Both the position numbers and the translations under genes were made by a program. From assembly GCA_023255955.1 (NCBI GenBank), contig JAGDWD010000007.1:226928-290927 (forward strand): DNA of 64,000 bases, written 5' to 3'. The notes beneath the pieces are model-generated. The model ran no database searches. It saw only the letters and a list, made by a program, of their open reading frames with translations, and had not been told where the DNA came from. Source of the DNA: Desulfurococcales archaeon. Lineage in GTDB: Archaea; Thermoproteota; Thermoprotei_A; Sulfolobales; NBVN01. The stretch's first letter is position 1. Every line of letters starts with the position of its first letter. This document shows positions 1 through 9,459 of the stretch, piece after piece.

Positions 1-298
1 ACATAAAAATAGATATCACACAGAGATTAATTAGAACCTATCTCACGCTAGAAAGTGGTATCCGACTTAACCCACTACTTTAATTTACTGGGATTCACGT
101 TCCCCACGTTTCAAAACTAGTAGTTTTGGATAATTCAAAGCAGGAAATTAGTTCAGTAATGTCGTTTCAGTATTTTACAGTAAATGAGTATCTCAAGGCC
201 AGCCCAAATTCTTCTCTATGGTTAGCAAAGAAAGTAAATTCCAATCACATAATTCATTCTTATTTTTATCGGTTCTACATGACTTCTAGAGAAGTCTG

Positions 299-1624
299 AT
301 GGAAAGCTCAAAGAACATTAGGAAGCTAGCATTTAAAATCTCCTGGCCCATGATAGTAAGCGAGCTGACAGAGAGCCTATACTCTCTAACCGATACGTAC
401 TTCGTATCAAAACTCGGCACACACTCCCTAGCTGGTATCGGGGTCGCTTCATACGTAACTTGGCTGATCTTCGGGCTAACCTCAATATTCTCAGTCGGTG
501 CTCTCGTATTCATAGCTCAAGCTTATGGCGCTAAGGAACTTAAAAGAGCTAGAGTAGCTCTAGGTACCACAATACCAGTTACGATCCTGCTAACCCTCCC
601 AGTAGCTCTCGCAGTGTCTGCTAGATCTGATGCTTTTATCGCTTTAATTGCCGGGTCAGAAGAGCATGGTGTCATAACTGAGGGAGCTTCCTACCTCAGC
701 ATTAGAGCTCTCGGATTCCCGATAATGGCCGTAGCAATGTGTCTCGACGCCTCACTCAGAGCTGTAGGAGCCACGAAGTACTCAATGATATCCATAGTCT
801 TTAGCGCCCTTCTTAACGTGATCCTCGACCCGATCATGATTTTCGGGTTACTAGGATTCCCCAAGCTAGGCGTAGCAGGTGCTGCTCTAGCCACAGTAAT
901 ATCGTCAGCCTGTTTAATACCTCTCTCATTGACCTTTCTTAAAAGGCTCGACATTCTCCCAATAATAAGGCTTGATACCGAGATACTGCTAAAGATGCTC
1001 AGAGTAGGTGTCCCCGCAACTGCTGAGAGATTTATATTCTCTTTAGGAAACGGTGTCTATATAGCCATCATAGCTAGGTGCGGTCCATCAGCTATGGCAG
1101 CTCACCAAATCGGTGTTAGGATTGAGAGCGTCATATTCATGCCCGGCTTCGCGTTCTCAATTGCGGCGTCCACCTTAGTAGGTCAGTACATAGGTGCCGG
1201 CAACTTACCCGAAGGTAAGAAGGCCGGTTACGAAGTCGCGAAGCTTGCTTTAATCTATATGAGCTTACTAGGTGTTTTAGTAGCACTAGCATCGAGGTAC
1301 ATCGCGATGCCCTTCTCAACCAGTGAAGAGGTTCTAACTCTCGCGTCCATTTACCTAGTACTAGCAGGTCTTAGTGAACCTGGGCTAGCTCTAGCTATGA
1401 CCATAGGAGGAGCTGTTAGAGGTGCTGGAAACACCGTAGTTCCACTAATAATTAACTCCAGCTGCCTCTATTTAGTCAGGATAGTCCCATCGCTTGCTCT
1501 AGTTCGCTACATGAATGTCTTCGGTGCTTGGCTAGCGATGGCCATAGATGTGTATGTCAGGGGAGCTATAATGCTGTGGATCTATCAGACACATTACAGC
1601 GCCTTAGTCAGAAGACTAGTCTAA
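299..1624 (+). CDS. MATE family efflux transporter
   Basis: 441-aa polytopic ORF; N-term KLAFKISWPMIVSELTESLYSLTDTYFVSKLG typical of MATE/NorM-type transporters. Confidence 0.9.
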   Translation: MESSKNIRKLAFKISWPMIVSELTESLYSLTDTYFVSKLGTHSLAGIGVASYVTWLIFGLTSIFSVGALVFIAQAYGAKELKRARVALGTTIPVTILLTLPVALAVSARSDAFIALIAGSEEHGVITEGASYLSIRALGFPIMAVAMCLDASLRAVGATKYSMISIVFSALLNVILDPIMIFGLLGFPKLGVAGAALATVISSACLIPLSLTFLKRLDILPIIRLDTEILLKMLRVGVPATAERFIFSLGNGVYIAIIARCGPSAMAAHQIGVRIESVIFMPGFAFSIAASTLVGQYIGAGNLPEGKKAGYEVAKLALIYMSLLGVLVALASRYIAMPFSTSEEVLTLASIYLVLAGLSEPGLALAMTIGGAVRGAGNTVVPLIINSSCLYLVRIVPSLALVRYMNVFGAWLAMAIDVYVRGAIMLWIYQTHYSALVRRLV

Positions 1625-1751
1625 CGATAGCTTGATGACTTATTTTCCCAGAACTGAGGAGGTTAAGACTCAATAATAGTGTAGCTGTTAAGAGTAGCCT
1701 CTGAAAGCAGTCTTTGCCTGTAATATTAGCAACCAGCTAGAGTTAGTAGAG

Positions 1752-3587
1752 GTGAGGAGTATGTCAGAGAAGGCTCGGCTTAGGTCACCTATAGTAACGG
1801 TGTTGGGGCACGTAGATCACGGGAAAACAACGCTGTTAGATAAGATCAGGGGAACAGCTATAGTCAAAAAAGAACCTGGTGAGATGACTCAGCATGTTGG
1901 GGCCTCCTTCGTACCGCTCTCAGTCATTGAGGAGATGGTGAAACCCCTCAGAAAGATGTTCCCTATAAAGCTCACTATACCGGGCTTACTCTTCATCGAT
2001 ACCCCGGGGCATGAGATATTCGCGAATTTGAGGAAGAGAGGAGGTGCTGTAGCAGACTTCGCTATAGTTGTGGTAGACGTAGTCGAGGGGGTGATGCCGC
2101 AGACTGTGGAAAGCATTGAGATATTAATGAGTAGGAAGGTTCCTTTCCTGATTGCCGCTAATAAGATAGATAGGGTAGCTGGCTGGAAACCCGCTAACAC
2201 TCTCTCATTTACCGAATCAGCACGGTCGCAGAGTCCTAAAGTCCTCGAAGAGCTGGATAGACTTATCTACAGGCTCGCTGGGCAGCTCATGTCCATGAAC
2301 ATACCGTCCGAGCGCTTCGATAGGATAAAGGACTTCACGAAAGCCATAGCGATAGTGCCCGTATCTGCAAAGACAGGTGAGGGGATGGCAGAGCTACTCG
2401 CAGTACTTGCTGGGCTAGTGCAGAGGTATTTGGTGAAGAAAATAATGTATGTAGAAGGACCCGCAAAGGGCGTGGTACTCGAGGTCAAGGAGATCTCCGG
2501 CCTAGGCACCTGCATAGATGTGATCATATATGACGGCATCATAATGAAGGGGGACACCATCGTAGTTGGCGGCATACCCGAGCCTATAGTGACCCACGTT
2601 AGATCCCTTCTGATGCCTAGACCTCTCGAGGAGATAAGAGTCAGTGGTGCTGAGCTAGTACCAGTAGACGAGGTAGCAGCCGCAGCGGGGGTCAGGGTAG
2701 TCGCCCCAAACCTCGAGAACGTTGTTGCTGGCGCACCCCTCTACGTAGCTAAGAGTAAGGAGGAGATAGAGCAGCTAGTAGCTAAGGTTAGGGAGGAGGT
2801 AGGTTCCGTAAGGTTCTCCAAGAACATCAACGGCGTCATCGTTAAGGCAGACACCCTCGGAACTTTAGAGGCTCTAGTATCAACCCTCGAGCGTAGAGGT
2901 ATTCCAGTACGTCTAGCTGATGTAGGGCCCCTAACTAAGAGGGAGGTTCTGGAGGCCTCACTTGTTAGTAGGGAGGATAGGTACCTTGGTGTGGTGCTTC
3001 TCTTTAACGTAGGTATGCTCCCCGACGCTGAGGAGGTAGTAAGAGAAGAGAACGTGATGATATTTAGGGATAGGATAATGTATAGGTTGATTGAGGCATA
3101 CGAGAAGTGGGTAAAGGAGGAAAAATCTAAGGAGGCTGAAAGAGAGTTCTCCAAGCTGGTTCTCCCAGCTAAGGTGAAGGTCCTCCCAGGCTACGTCTTC
3201 AGAAGGAGTGACCCGGCCATAGTCGGTATCGAGGTTCTAGCCGGGATTCTGAGACCGGGAAACAAGATCATGAGAGGTGACGGTAGGACCCTCGGCGAGA
3301 TAATGCAGATACAGAGCATGGGTAAATCCGTAAGTGAAGCTAGAAAAGGAGATAGAGTAGCCATCTCAATACGTGGGAACGTTATGGTGGGTAGGCACTT
3401 CGATGAGGGAGACGTGCTCTACACGGAACCTAGCGAAAACGATTTAATAACCCTCATCGAGAAATTCCCGAACATGGTGACAGAGGACATAGCTGAGGCA
3501 GCGAAGGAGATAGCTGAGATACTTCTGAAGAAAGGGAGGATATCCGTCCATAAGGTCCTAACCCAGCTCTCGAGGTTGAAGAAATGA
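1752..3587 (+). CDS. infB: Archaeal translation initiation factor aIF2/IF5B (infB-like); true start may be the internal Met at ~1761
   Basis: IVTVLGHVDHGKTTLLDKIRGT P-loop, DTPGHE, NKID G motifs, C-terminal aIF5B-like domain. Confidence 0.97.
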   Translation: MRSMSEKARLRSPIVTVLGHVDHGKTTLLDKIRGTAIVKKEPGEMTQHVGASFVPLSVIEEMVKPLRKMFPIKLTIPGLLFIDTPGHEIFANLRKRGGAVADFAIVVVDVVEGVMPQTVESIEILMSRKVPFLIAANKIDRVAGWKPANTLSFTESARSQSPKVLEELDRLIYRLAGQLMSMNIPSERFDRIKDFTKAIAIVPVSAKTGEGMAELLAVLAGLVQRYLVKKIMYVEGPAKGVVLEVKEISGLGTCIDVIIYDGIIMKGDTIVVGGIPEPIVTHVRSLLMPRPLEEIRVSGAELVPVDEVAAAAGVRVVAPNLENVVAGAPLYVAKSKEEIEQLVAKVREEVGSVRFSKNINGVIVKADTLGTLEALVSTLERRGIPVRLADVGPLTKREVLEASLVSREDRYLGVVLLFNVGMLPDAEEVVREENVMIFRDRIMYRLIEAYEKWVKEEKSKEAEREFSKLVLPAKVKVLPGYVFRRSDPAIVGIEVLAGILRPGNKIMRGDGRTLGEIMQIQSMGKSVSEARKGDRVAISIRGNVMVGRHFDEGDVLYTEPSENDLITLIEKFPNMVTEDIAEAAKEIAEILLKKGRISVHKVLTQLSRLKK

Positions 3588-4336
3588 GGGCCGTCCTACT
3601 AGGCTTCGGAGGATGGATCTCGAACCCCACCTTCGGACACACATCCGTTTTAATAACAGATACGGATGACTCGGAGTATCTTCTACTGGATGCCGGTGAG
3701 GGCGTTTACAGAGACATGTGTGAGTGCGGGTACTGCTCCATCAGCAAGTTGAAAGCAGTAATTCTAACCCACCACCACGGGGATCATATGCTAGGATTAC
3801 CTACCTTAGTTCAGCACGCTAAGATAGCTAGAACGAAAATACGTGTACTGGGACTTGAGGTTACGTTAAGACACGCACTGGAGATACTGATAACTACAGG
3901 AATATCCAGCTACGACACACACGTTGAGCTCATCCCGGTGGAGCCAGGCAGTAGAATCAACTTGGGTCAGTTCTCGGTAGTTTTCGGGGAGTCGAGTCAT
4001 GTAGTACCTAGCGTAGCTGTTCGTGTTGAGGATGCGGATAGCGGAAAATGCTTAACGTACAGCGGTGACACAAGCTTCTCTGAGAACGTCGTCGAGTTAG
4101 CTAGGGGATGTGAGGTCTTGATCCATGAAGCCTCCTTCAATGACTCAGAAGACCTTGCTAGATCTCTCGGTCACTCGACCATATCTGACTGCCTAAAAGT
4201 CGCTAATCTAGCCGGTAACAGATTCGTGCTCCCAGTACATTTCGGTCTTGAAGTACCTAGATTGGATCCAACCTATAAATTAACTAGTGACTTAGCCGTC
4301 ATATTCCCAAGTAAGTGCCTGCAGCTAGAAATCTAG
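3584..4336 (+). CDS. MBL-fold metallohydrolase (RNase Z-like / beta-lactamase-like)
   Basis: LTHHHGDHMLGLP metal motif, YSGDTSFSENVVELARGCEVLIHEASF; overlaps infB stop. Confidence 0.85.
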   Translation: MRAVLLGFGGWISNPTFGHTSVLITDTDDSEYLLLDAGEGVYRDMCECGYCSISKLKAVILTHHHGDHMLGLPTLVQHAKIARTKIRVLGLEVTLRHALEILITTGISSYDTHVELIPVEPGSRINLGQFSVVFGESSHVVPSVAVRVEDADSGKCLTYSGDTSFSENVVELARGCEVLIHEASFNDSEDLARSLGHSTISDCLKVANLAGNRFVLPVHFGLEVPRLDPTYKLTSDLAVIFPSKCLQLEI

Positions 4337-4535
4337 GAGACCTTTAAATTTGTCTTTACATCGAACTCTAAGTCGGTGTAAATACTCTTAGTCGGGTAGG
4401 AGCTTACTTAATAGTTGGTTTTTGCGAGCCGTACCTTTACCTTGTAATAAAAGTTTATAATCTTACGATTTATATGTACTTTCGTGGGGTCGACCGCTGA
4501 GGAGGGCTGGCTCGGTAGTATTTCTAGTAGTTCTG

Positions 4536-5933
4536 ATGGTTGTGGCTGCTGTTGTTGCTGAAGTTGTTGTACCTAACCTCATACGTAGGGGTGTTGTTGT
4601 GGAGTTCTCTACGGTTTCGGGTTTCTTTGTTGATTGGGGTGGGATCTATGTTCAGGTAGCAGCTATTAACGCTGATACAGGTAGCTTAGTGAACCTCTTT
4701 GCTGGGTATTTGAAGGGGCCTGAGCTCTTCCTAGATTCGCAGGAACCTATCTTTAGGGGGGTTCTGGAGTCCTATAGCTACCTAGATAGGGGTACTCTCT
4801 CGACATGCTTACTTATCGATATATGGGTTCACCTAAGGAATGGTAGTATCCTCAGGGCAGAGCCCCCACGTTGTGTGGAGGTAAGACCATCAAAGGCGCT
4901 AAAGGAGCTAGTTAGAGCTAGGGTAACTCTAAACCCTGAGAGCATGGTTGAAGTACGTGTACCTCAGAGGGAAATACTAAAGAAACAAGAAACCTTAGCA
5001 CCTATCATGCCGCTTGAATACTTCTGCTATAGGTGGGAAAATGTTAGTGGGTATACCTATGTAACGGGCTGGGTAGACCTACCTATACTGATAGTCCATA
5101 ACGACGCATACTACTCTGGAGTAGTTTACTGGGGCATTTCACTAGGTATGTATAACGAGAGGGTTACCTTCAGAATATCTGTATCCTACGGGTTCGATAT
5201 ATTAGGGCGATTAGCGGAGGGGGAGAGTGTAGACCTTAAGATATACAGTACGGGCTGGTCTATAAGTGAGCAGTACTGGTTTAGTGCACTTGGCGACGTA
5301 CTTCCTCTGAGATATCAGTGGGCTTATATAAGAGCTAGGATAGCCCATATCCACCAAGTGGAGATGCTGTACCTTTTTTGTTCCGGGGATGGGATTTCAA
5401 CAGGTAATGAGAGGATCCTACAGTACGTATATGCTGTTAGTGTTTATGGGAACACCATCGTTGGTGGTGTAAGAGATGGGCCCCCACCGAGTGATCTCAT
5501 GGGGTGGCTCTTCGCTGGGACGAGGGAGGAGAAGCTAACCATTCCCGGAACCTCCCTAGAGGATGGGAAGCTCGATGTAGGTGAGAACATACCCTTCCCA
5601 CTAATATTTAGCTACTACGATACGTGTACTGCTGACTTCGAGGTAGGGATACCCGTCGGAGCTATAATAGCTACCCTACTCGGCATTACGGGACCTTACG
5701 CAGCGTTAATAGCCCCTCTATCCATATCTTTAGGGGCTGGGCAGTCCTCCTCGGTATTTGTAGTTGGCGGTCTACAGAACTATGGTGTAAGGCATGGTCA
5801 AGGTTTTAACGTCTATGAGGAGGTATATATGAGGGTAAGTAACTATAAGTACACTAAGGAGCAGTGCTTCCTATTCTTCTGCTCCAGATGTGAGTATAAC
5901 GTCCCGGTAGGAATATACTTCAGAACCTACTAA
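4536..5933 (+). CDS. Membrane-anchored secreted/surface protein of unknown function
   Basis: Long ORF with N-terminal hydrophobic segment and extracellular-type composition; start probably upstream (see findings). Confidence 0.6.
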   Translation: MVVAAVVAEVVVPNLIRRGVVVEFSTVSGFFVDWGGIYVQVAAINADTGSLVNLFAGYLKGPELFLDSQEPIFRGVLESYSYLDRGTLSTCLLIDIWVHLRNGSILRAEPPRCVEVRPSKALKELVRARVTLNPESMVEVRVPQREILKKQETLAPIMPLEYFCYRWENVSGYTYVTGWVDLPILIVHNDAYYSGVVYWGISLGMYNERVTFRISVSYGFDILGRLAEGESVDLKIYSTGWSISEQYWFSALGDVLPLRYQWAYIRARIAHIHQVEMLYLFCSGDGISTGNERILQYVYAVSVYGNTIVGGVRDGPPPSDLMGWLFAGTREEKLTIPGTSLEDGKLDVGENIPFPLIFSYYDTCTADFEVGIPVGAIIATLLGITGPYAALIAPLSISLGAGQSSSVFVVGGLQNYGVRHGQGFNVYEEVYMRVSNYKYTKEQCFLFFCSRCEYNVPVGIYFRTY

Positions 5934-5938
5934 ACGCT

Positions 5939-6058
5939 ATGATATCTCTTCCATGTCAGATTTCTCGAACCTTAAAGGCATGGAAAGTAGTTAGCTTTGT
6001 AGTGTTCGGTGTCTTAGTATTCTTACTAGCCAAAGGATGTCTAGAAGGAACTTTGTGA
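5939..6058 (+). CDS. Possible 39-aa single-TM small protein
   Basis: ATG ORF MISLPCQISRTLKAWKVVSFVVFGVLVFLLAKGCLEGTL* immediately after the 4536-5933 CDS; below the ORF-track length cutoff. Confidence 0.3.
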   Translation: MISLPCQISRTLKAWKVVSFVVFGVLVFLLAKGCLEGTL

Positions 6059-6111
6059 GGTAACATTGTGGACGATGTCTCTAGACCTTAGGGTAATCTA
6101 AAGTAACTTAT

Positions 6112-6693
6112 CTAGCTACGTAGTGCTCGGTACGTATATACCCATCTCTGGAGGGCTGTTACTCCGAGTATGAGTAAGAGTAGTGTGAGGACGTAGTTGG
6201 TGATGTGGGCACCTAGGAAGTGGTGGACTAGGAAGACCACTATGAAGCTGATGCTCCTGAACTCCCTAGTCATGAACCCGATCTCCTTAATACCTGTAAC
6301 ACCTAGGGACTCAGCTCTAGCTCTTATGTAGCTTACTGTGAGCGATAATACCGTGATCACGTAAACAAGTAGGAAGTCGCAGCCTAAGAAGTAGAATGCT
6401 GAAACGATGGCGGCATCACTTACCCTATCCACTACGGAGTCGAGGAAAGCCCCGCTCTTACTTGCTTCACCACGTAGCCTAGCTACCGACCCGTCTAGGG
6501 CATCCATAAGAAAAGAAATGGAGGCCAATACCCCAGCCAACAAGGAGTTCCTGGACGTCCAAGCTACTACTGGGGTAAGTATTGAGAAGATTAGCCCAGA
6601 TAACGTCAAGGTGTTCGGATTTACTGGGGCTACGTATCTAGCCACTCTCAGAGCTACGTCCCTCAACCTCTCTCTAAGGTAGGTTAACCCCAT
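6112..6693 (-). CDS. CDP-alcohol phosphatidyltransferase family (archaetidylinositol phosphate synthase-like)
   Basis: DALDGSVARLRGEASKSGAFLDSVVDR matches DGx2ARx8Gx3Dx3D. Confidence 0.92.
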   Translation of the reverse strand: MGLTYLRERLRDVALRVARYVAPVNPNTLTLSGLIFSILTPVVAWTSRNSLLAGVLASISFLMDALDGSVARLRGEASKSGAFLDSVVDRVSDAAIVSAFYFLGCDFLLVYVITVLSLTVSYIRARAESLGVTGIKEIGFMTREFRSISFIVVFLVHHFLGAHITNYVLTLLLLILGVTALQRWVYTYRALRS

Positions 6694-7104
6694 AGGTTAT
6701 CCAAACTCATATCCTGAGATAAAAGAAATCTAAACTACCTACCTGAGACACCGGAGGATTATTCAGCAAAGTTAAACTACATCACCTACTAAAGCATCAG
6801 ATCCCGGATTCCTCAACATCTAAGCTAGATGTGGTATCAGCATTTTTAAGCTAGATCCTTTATGGGTCGGTTCTTATCGTTTGTTATGTGGTGACTTGGT
6901 TGTTGAGTCTATACTCTGAGGACCCACTCAACATCCACTGATCAAAAACAGAACAGCCACTCAATGACTGTGACATTGCTGGGTAAATTGAGTGGGAATA
7001 CCTAGATGTGATAGATTGTACATATAAAGACCAGCAAGAATGAGCATCTAAACATTATACTTAATAGCTCTCTACACCCACAACTAAGGAGTGGACGAGC
7101 TGTA

Positions 7105-9117
7105 TTGAAAGCTATGAGAGCACCGCTTTGGTGGTGTCACACCTGCAACGTACCGCTGAGAGAGCCTCAATGCTCTAAATGCGGTGGTAGGGGGTCCGAA
7201 GTTATCTTAACAGACCCTGGCGATGTTAGGCCCGCTTTTGAGGGTGATCTCAGGTTCATATATGAGGCATTAGACTACGAGTTCAGTGATGCAGGTATCG
7301 GTAACTTACTGGGGATCGGGAGTATCGGTGTTTACCTCAACAAAGTCCCGTTCATCGATGACATGAAGGAGGTCATAGTCGGAGGTGTTGTCGTAGGGAG
7401 GCTGTACTTTGATATAGCCTCTATGAGGTGGCGCTGGCGACTCTCTGAAGCTTCGACGAGGATCCTAGTTGACTACGGTAGGATCAGCTACGTCGTCAGG
7501 GACGGGGTGAAACCATTGGAGATAGTGGGGCAGTGTGAAGTTGAGGGGGAGCAGATACCGGTGGTCGATCCGGGAGGGAGGTTAGTAGCCCTTGCTGTGT
7601 GCCGTAAAGGTGTCTATAGGGTTCAGAAGCTTTTTAGGAGGGAACTGAGGTACCCGACCTTAAGTCCTAGACCCACCCTAAAGGATCTCGCTAAGGCTAA
7701 CGAGTACCACATCAGGAGACTCACCTCAGTAGCTTCATCCAAGATCTACAGTATCTGGGAGAAGGTACGAAAACCGTTAGTTGCTTCATACTCAGGAGGT
7801 AAGGACTCACTCGTTTCACTGGACATCTGCCTAAGAGCCGGGTTTGAGCCGAGGTTACTGTTTAACGATACCGGTCTCGAGCTTCCGGAGACCTTAAGAA
7901 ACGTGGAGGAGGTCTCGAAAAGATACTCTCTAGTACTTGACTACGTAAGCTCCGGTGAGAGGTTCTGGGAGTCTCTGGGGACCTTCGGCCCACCAGCCAG
8001 GGACTATAGATGGTGTTGTAAGGTCGTGAAGCTAGCCGCTATCGCCAGGTACTACAGGGAAAACTACCGCGACGGTGCCCTAGTAATAATTGGGCAGAGA
8101 GCCTACGAATCCCTGAGTAGATTCCGCTCAGGTTACCTATGGAGGAATAAGTGGCTTCCCTCAGTCCTCAACCTCTCCCCGATCCAGCAATGGGATCAGC
8201 TTACTGAGTGGTTATACATCTTAGAGAACAAGCTCCCCTATAACTACCTCTACGAAGAAGGGTTTGACAGGCTTGGTTGCTACCTCTGCCCAGCAGCTAA
8301 CATAGCTGAATACTGCTTAATAGAGAAGCTCCACCCTGATTTATGGAGTAGGTGGTACTCTAAGCTCACTGAGTGGCAGAGAGTTGTAGGCCAGCCCTAT
8401 GAGTGGGTAAGATACCACTTGTGGAGATGGTTAAGAAAGGACTCACCAGGAAGGAGAAGAATCTACAGCTACCTAGGAATACCTGAAGTAATGGAGGGCA
8501 CCCCATCAGATAGAGAGTCACCACTTAGGGGTTCCCGCCTAGGCCTAACAGTTAAGTTCACTGATGGGTCGTACATCGTGGAGTCAGAGGGTTTAGACCT
8601 CGTTGAGCCGGTAATATCGCAGAGAACTACTATCGGACTAGTTAGGACGGTAAACAAGGAAGAAGGCGTAGTAGTACTTGAAGGTCCTGGTAAAGCAGGT
8701 GCTGGCAGGGTCTTACTAAGCAAGAATAAAGCTGTAGTGAGCGGTAAGGACTCGGAGGACCTAGCGTATGGCATCGTTAAGTTAGTTACTAGATGGTATA
8801 AGTGCACAGCATGCGGGAACTGTTCTTACTGGTGCCCTAACGGAGCGATAACCATATCTCAAGGCAGGCCCCTCACAGATCAGAGGAGGTGTAGCTCGTG
8901 TCGGGTTTGTTTAGAGGTCTGTCCACTAACCTCTGTATATGTTGATAGAGTGGAGAGATACAAGCTAGGCCATCTCTTTAGACCCAAAAAGAGATCTGAG
9001 ACACGGTTCGTCCTCGAGCTATACCGGGCTCTAGCAGCTAGGACTATGAGCTCACGTAAAGAAACATCAACGCAATACGAACTAGATGGACTTAAATTCT
9101 TTCTCGAACTCATCTAG
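7105..9117 (+). CDS. PAPS-reductase-family protein with N-terminal zinc ribbon and C-terminal ferredoxin (2x[4Fe-4S]) domain
   Basis: WWCHTCNVPLREPQCSKCGG; SYSGGKDSLVSLDI PP-loop; CTACGNCSYWCPNGAI...CSSCRVCLEVCP. Confidence 0.88.
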   Translation: MKAMRAPLWWCHTCNVPLREPQCSKCGGRGSEVILTDPGDVRPAFEGDLRFIYEALDYEFSDAGIGNLLGIGSIGVYLNKVPFIDDMKEVIVGGVVVGRLYFDIASMRWRWRLSEASTRILVDYGRISYVVRDGVKPLEIVGQCEVEGEQIPVVDPGGRLVALAVCRKGVYRVQKLFRRELRYPTLSPRPTLKDLAKANEYHIRRLTSVASSKIYSIWEKVRKPLVASYSGGKDSLVSLDICLRAGFEPRLLFNDTGLELPETLRNVEEVSKRYSLVLDYVSSGERFWESLGTFGPPARDYRWCCKVVKLAAIARYYRENYRDGALVIIGQRAYESLSRFRSGYLWRNKWLPSVLNLSPIQQWDQLTEWLYILENKLPYNYLYEEGFDRLGCYLCPAANIAEYCLIEKLHPDLWSRWYSKLTEWQRVVGQPYEWVRYHLWRWLRKDSPGRRRIYSYLGIPEVMEGTPSDRESPLRGSRLGLTVKFTDGSYIVESEGLDLVEPVISQRTTIGLVRTVNKEEGVVVLEGPGKAGAGRVLLSKNKAVVSGKDSEDLAYGIVKLVTRWYKCTACGNCSYWCPNGAITISQGRPLTDQRRCSSCRVCLEVCPLTSVYVDRVERYKLGHLFRPKKRSETRFVLELYRALAARTMSSRKETSTQYELDGLKFFLELI

Positions 9118-9459
9118 AGACATCCTAGATAGAGCAGCGAGCTCCTCTATGATCTCAGACGATACCTCCCCCAAATCCTTCATGACCACAAAGAACCTTC
9201 TATCGACTACGTTGCTATCTATCCACTCTATATCGTAGCTAACAATATACACATCGAGGTCTCCATAGTCAGAAAGCTCGGGCTTTATATCCGCAAGCTT
9301 CTCTCTAGTAACCACGAGATCGGACTTTTTAGGGTCCCACAACTCCAGAGCCCGCACCATCAAGCTTCTAACTACATCCTCAACACTACCCTCAACTACC
9401 TCCCTACCCTTCACCTCCCCGAGCTCTATCCGAGCAATGAGCACCCCCATAATCAACAC
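9082..9459 (-). CDS. Conserved crenarchaeal small protein (DUF2286-like)
   Basis: 125-aa ORF, family recognised by sequence style only. Confidence 0.5.
   Translation of the reverse strand: MLIMGVLIARIELGEVKGREVVEGSVEDVVRSLMVRALELWDPKKSDLVVTREKLADIKPELSDYGDLDVYIVSYDIEWIDSNVVDRRFFVVMKDLGEVSSEIIEELAALSRMSLDEFEKEFKSI

Noticed and set aside
286-513. Numerous antisense ORFs listed in the track (e.g. 286-513, 691-954, 2741-3154, 44386-44928, 61317-61727)
   Set aside because: All sit opposite well-supported CDSs and have compositions expected of shadow frames.
6885-6945. C/D-box sRNA reading of the 6.9-kb leader (TGGTGAC ... CTGA ... CTGA)
   Set aside because: C box degenerate and C' absent; hairpin-pair interpretation fits better.
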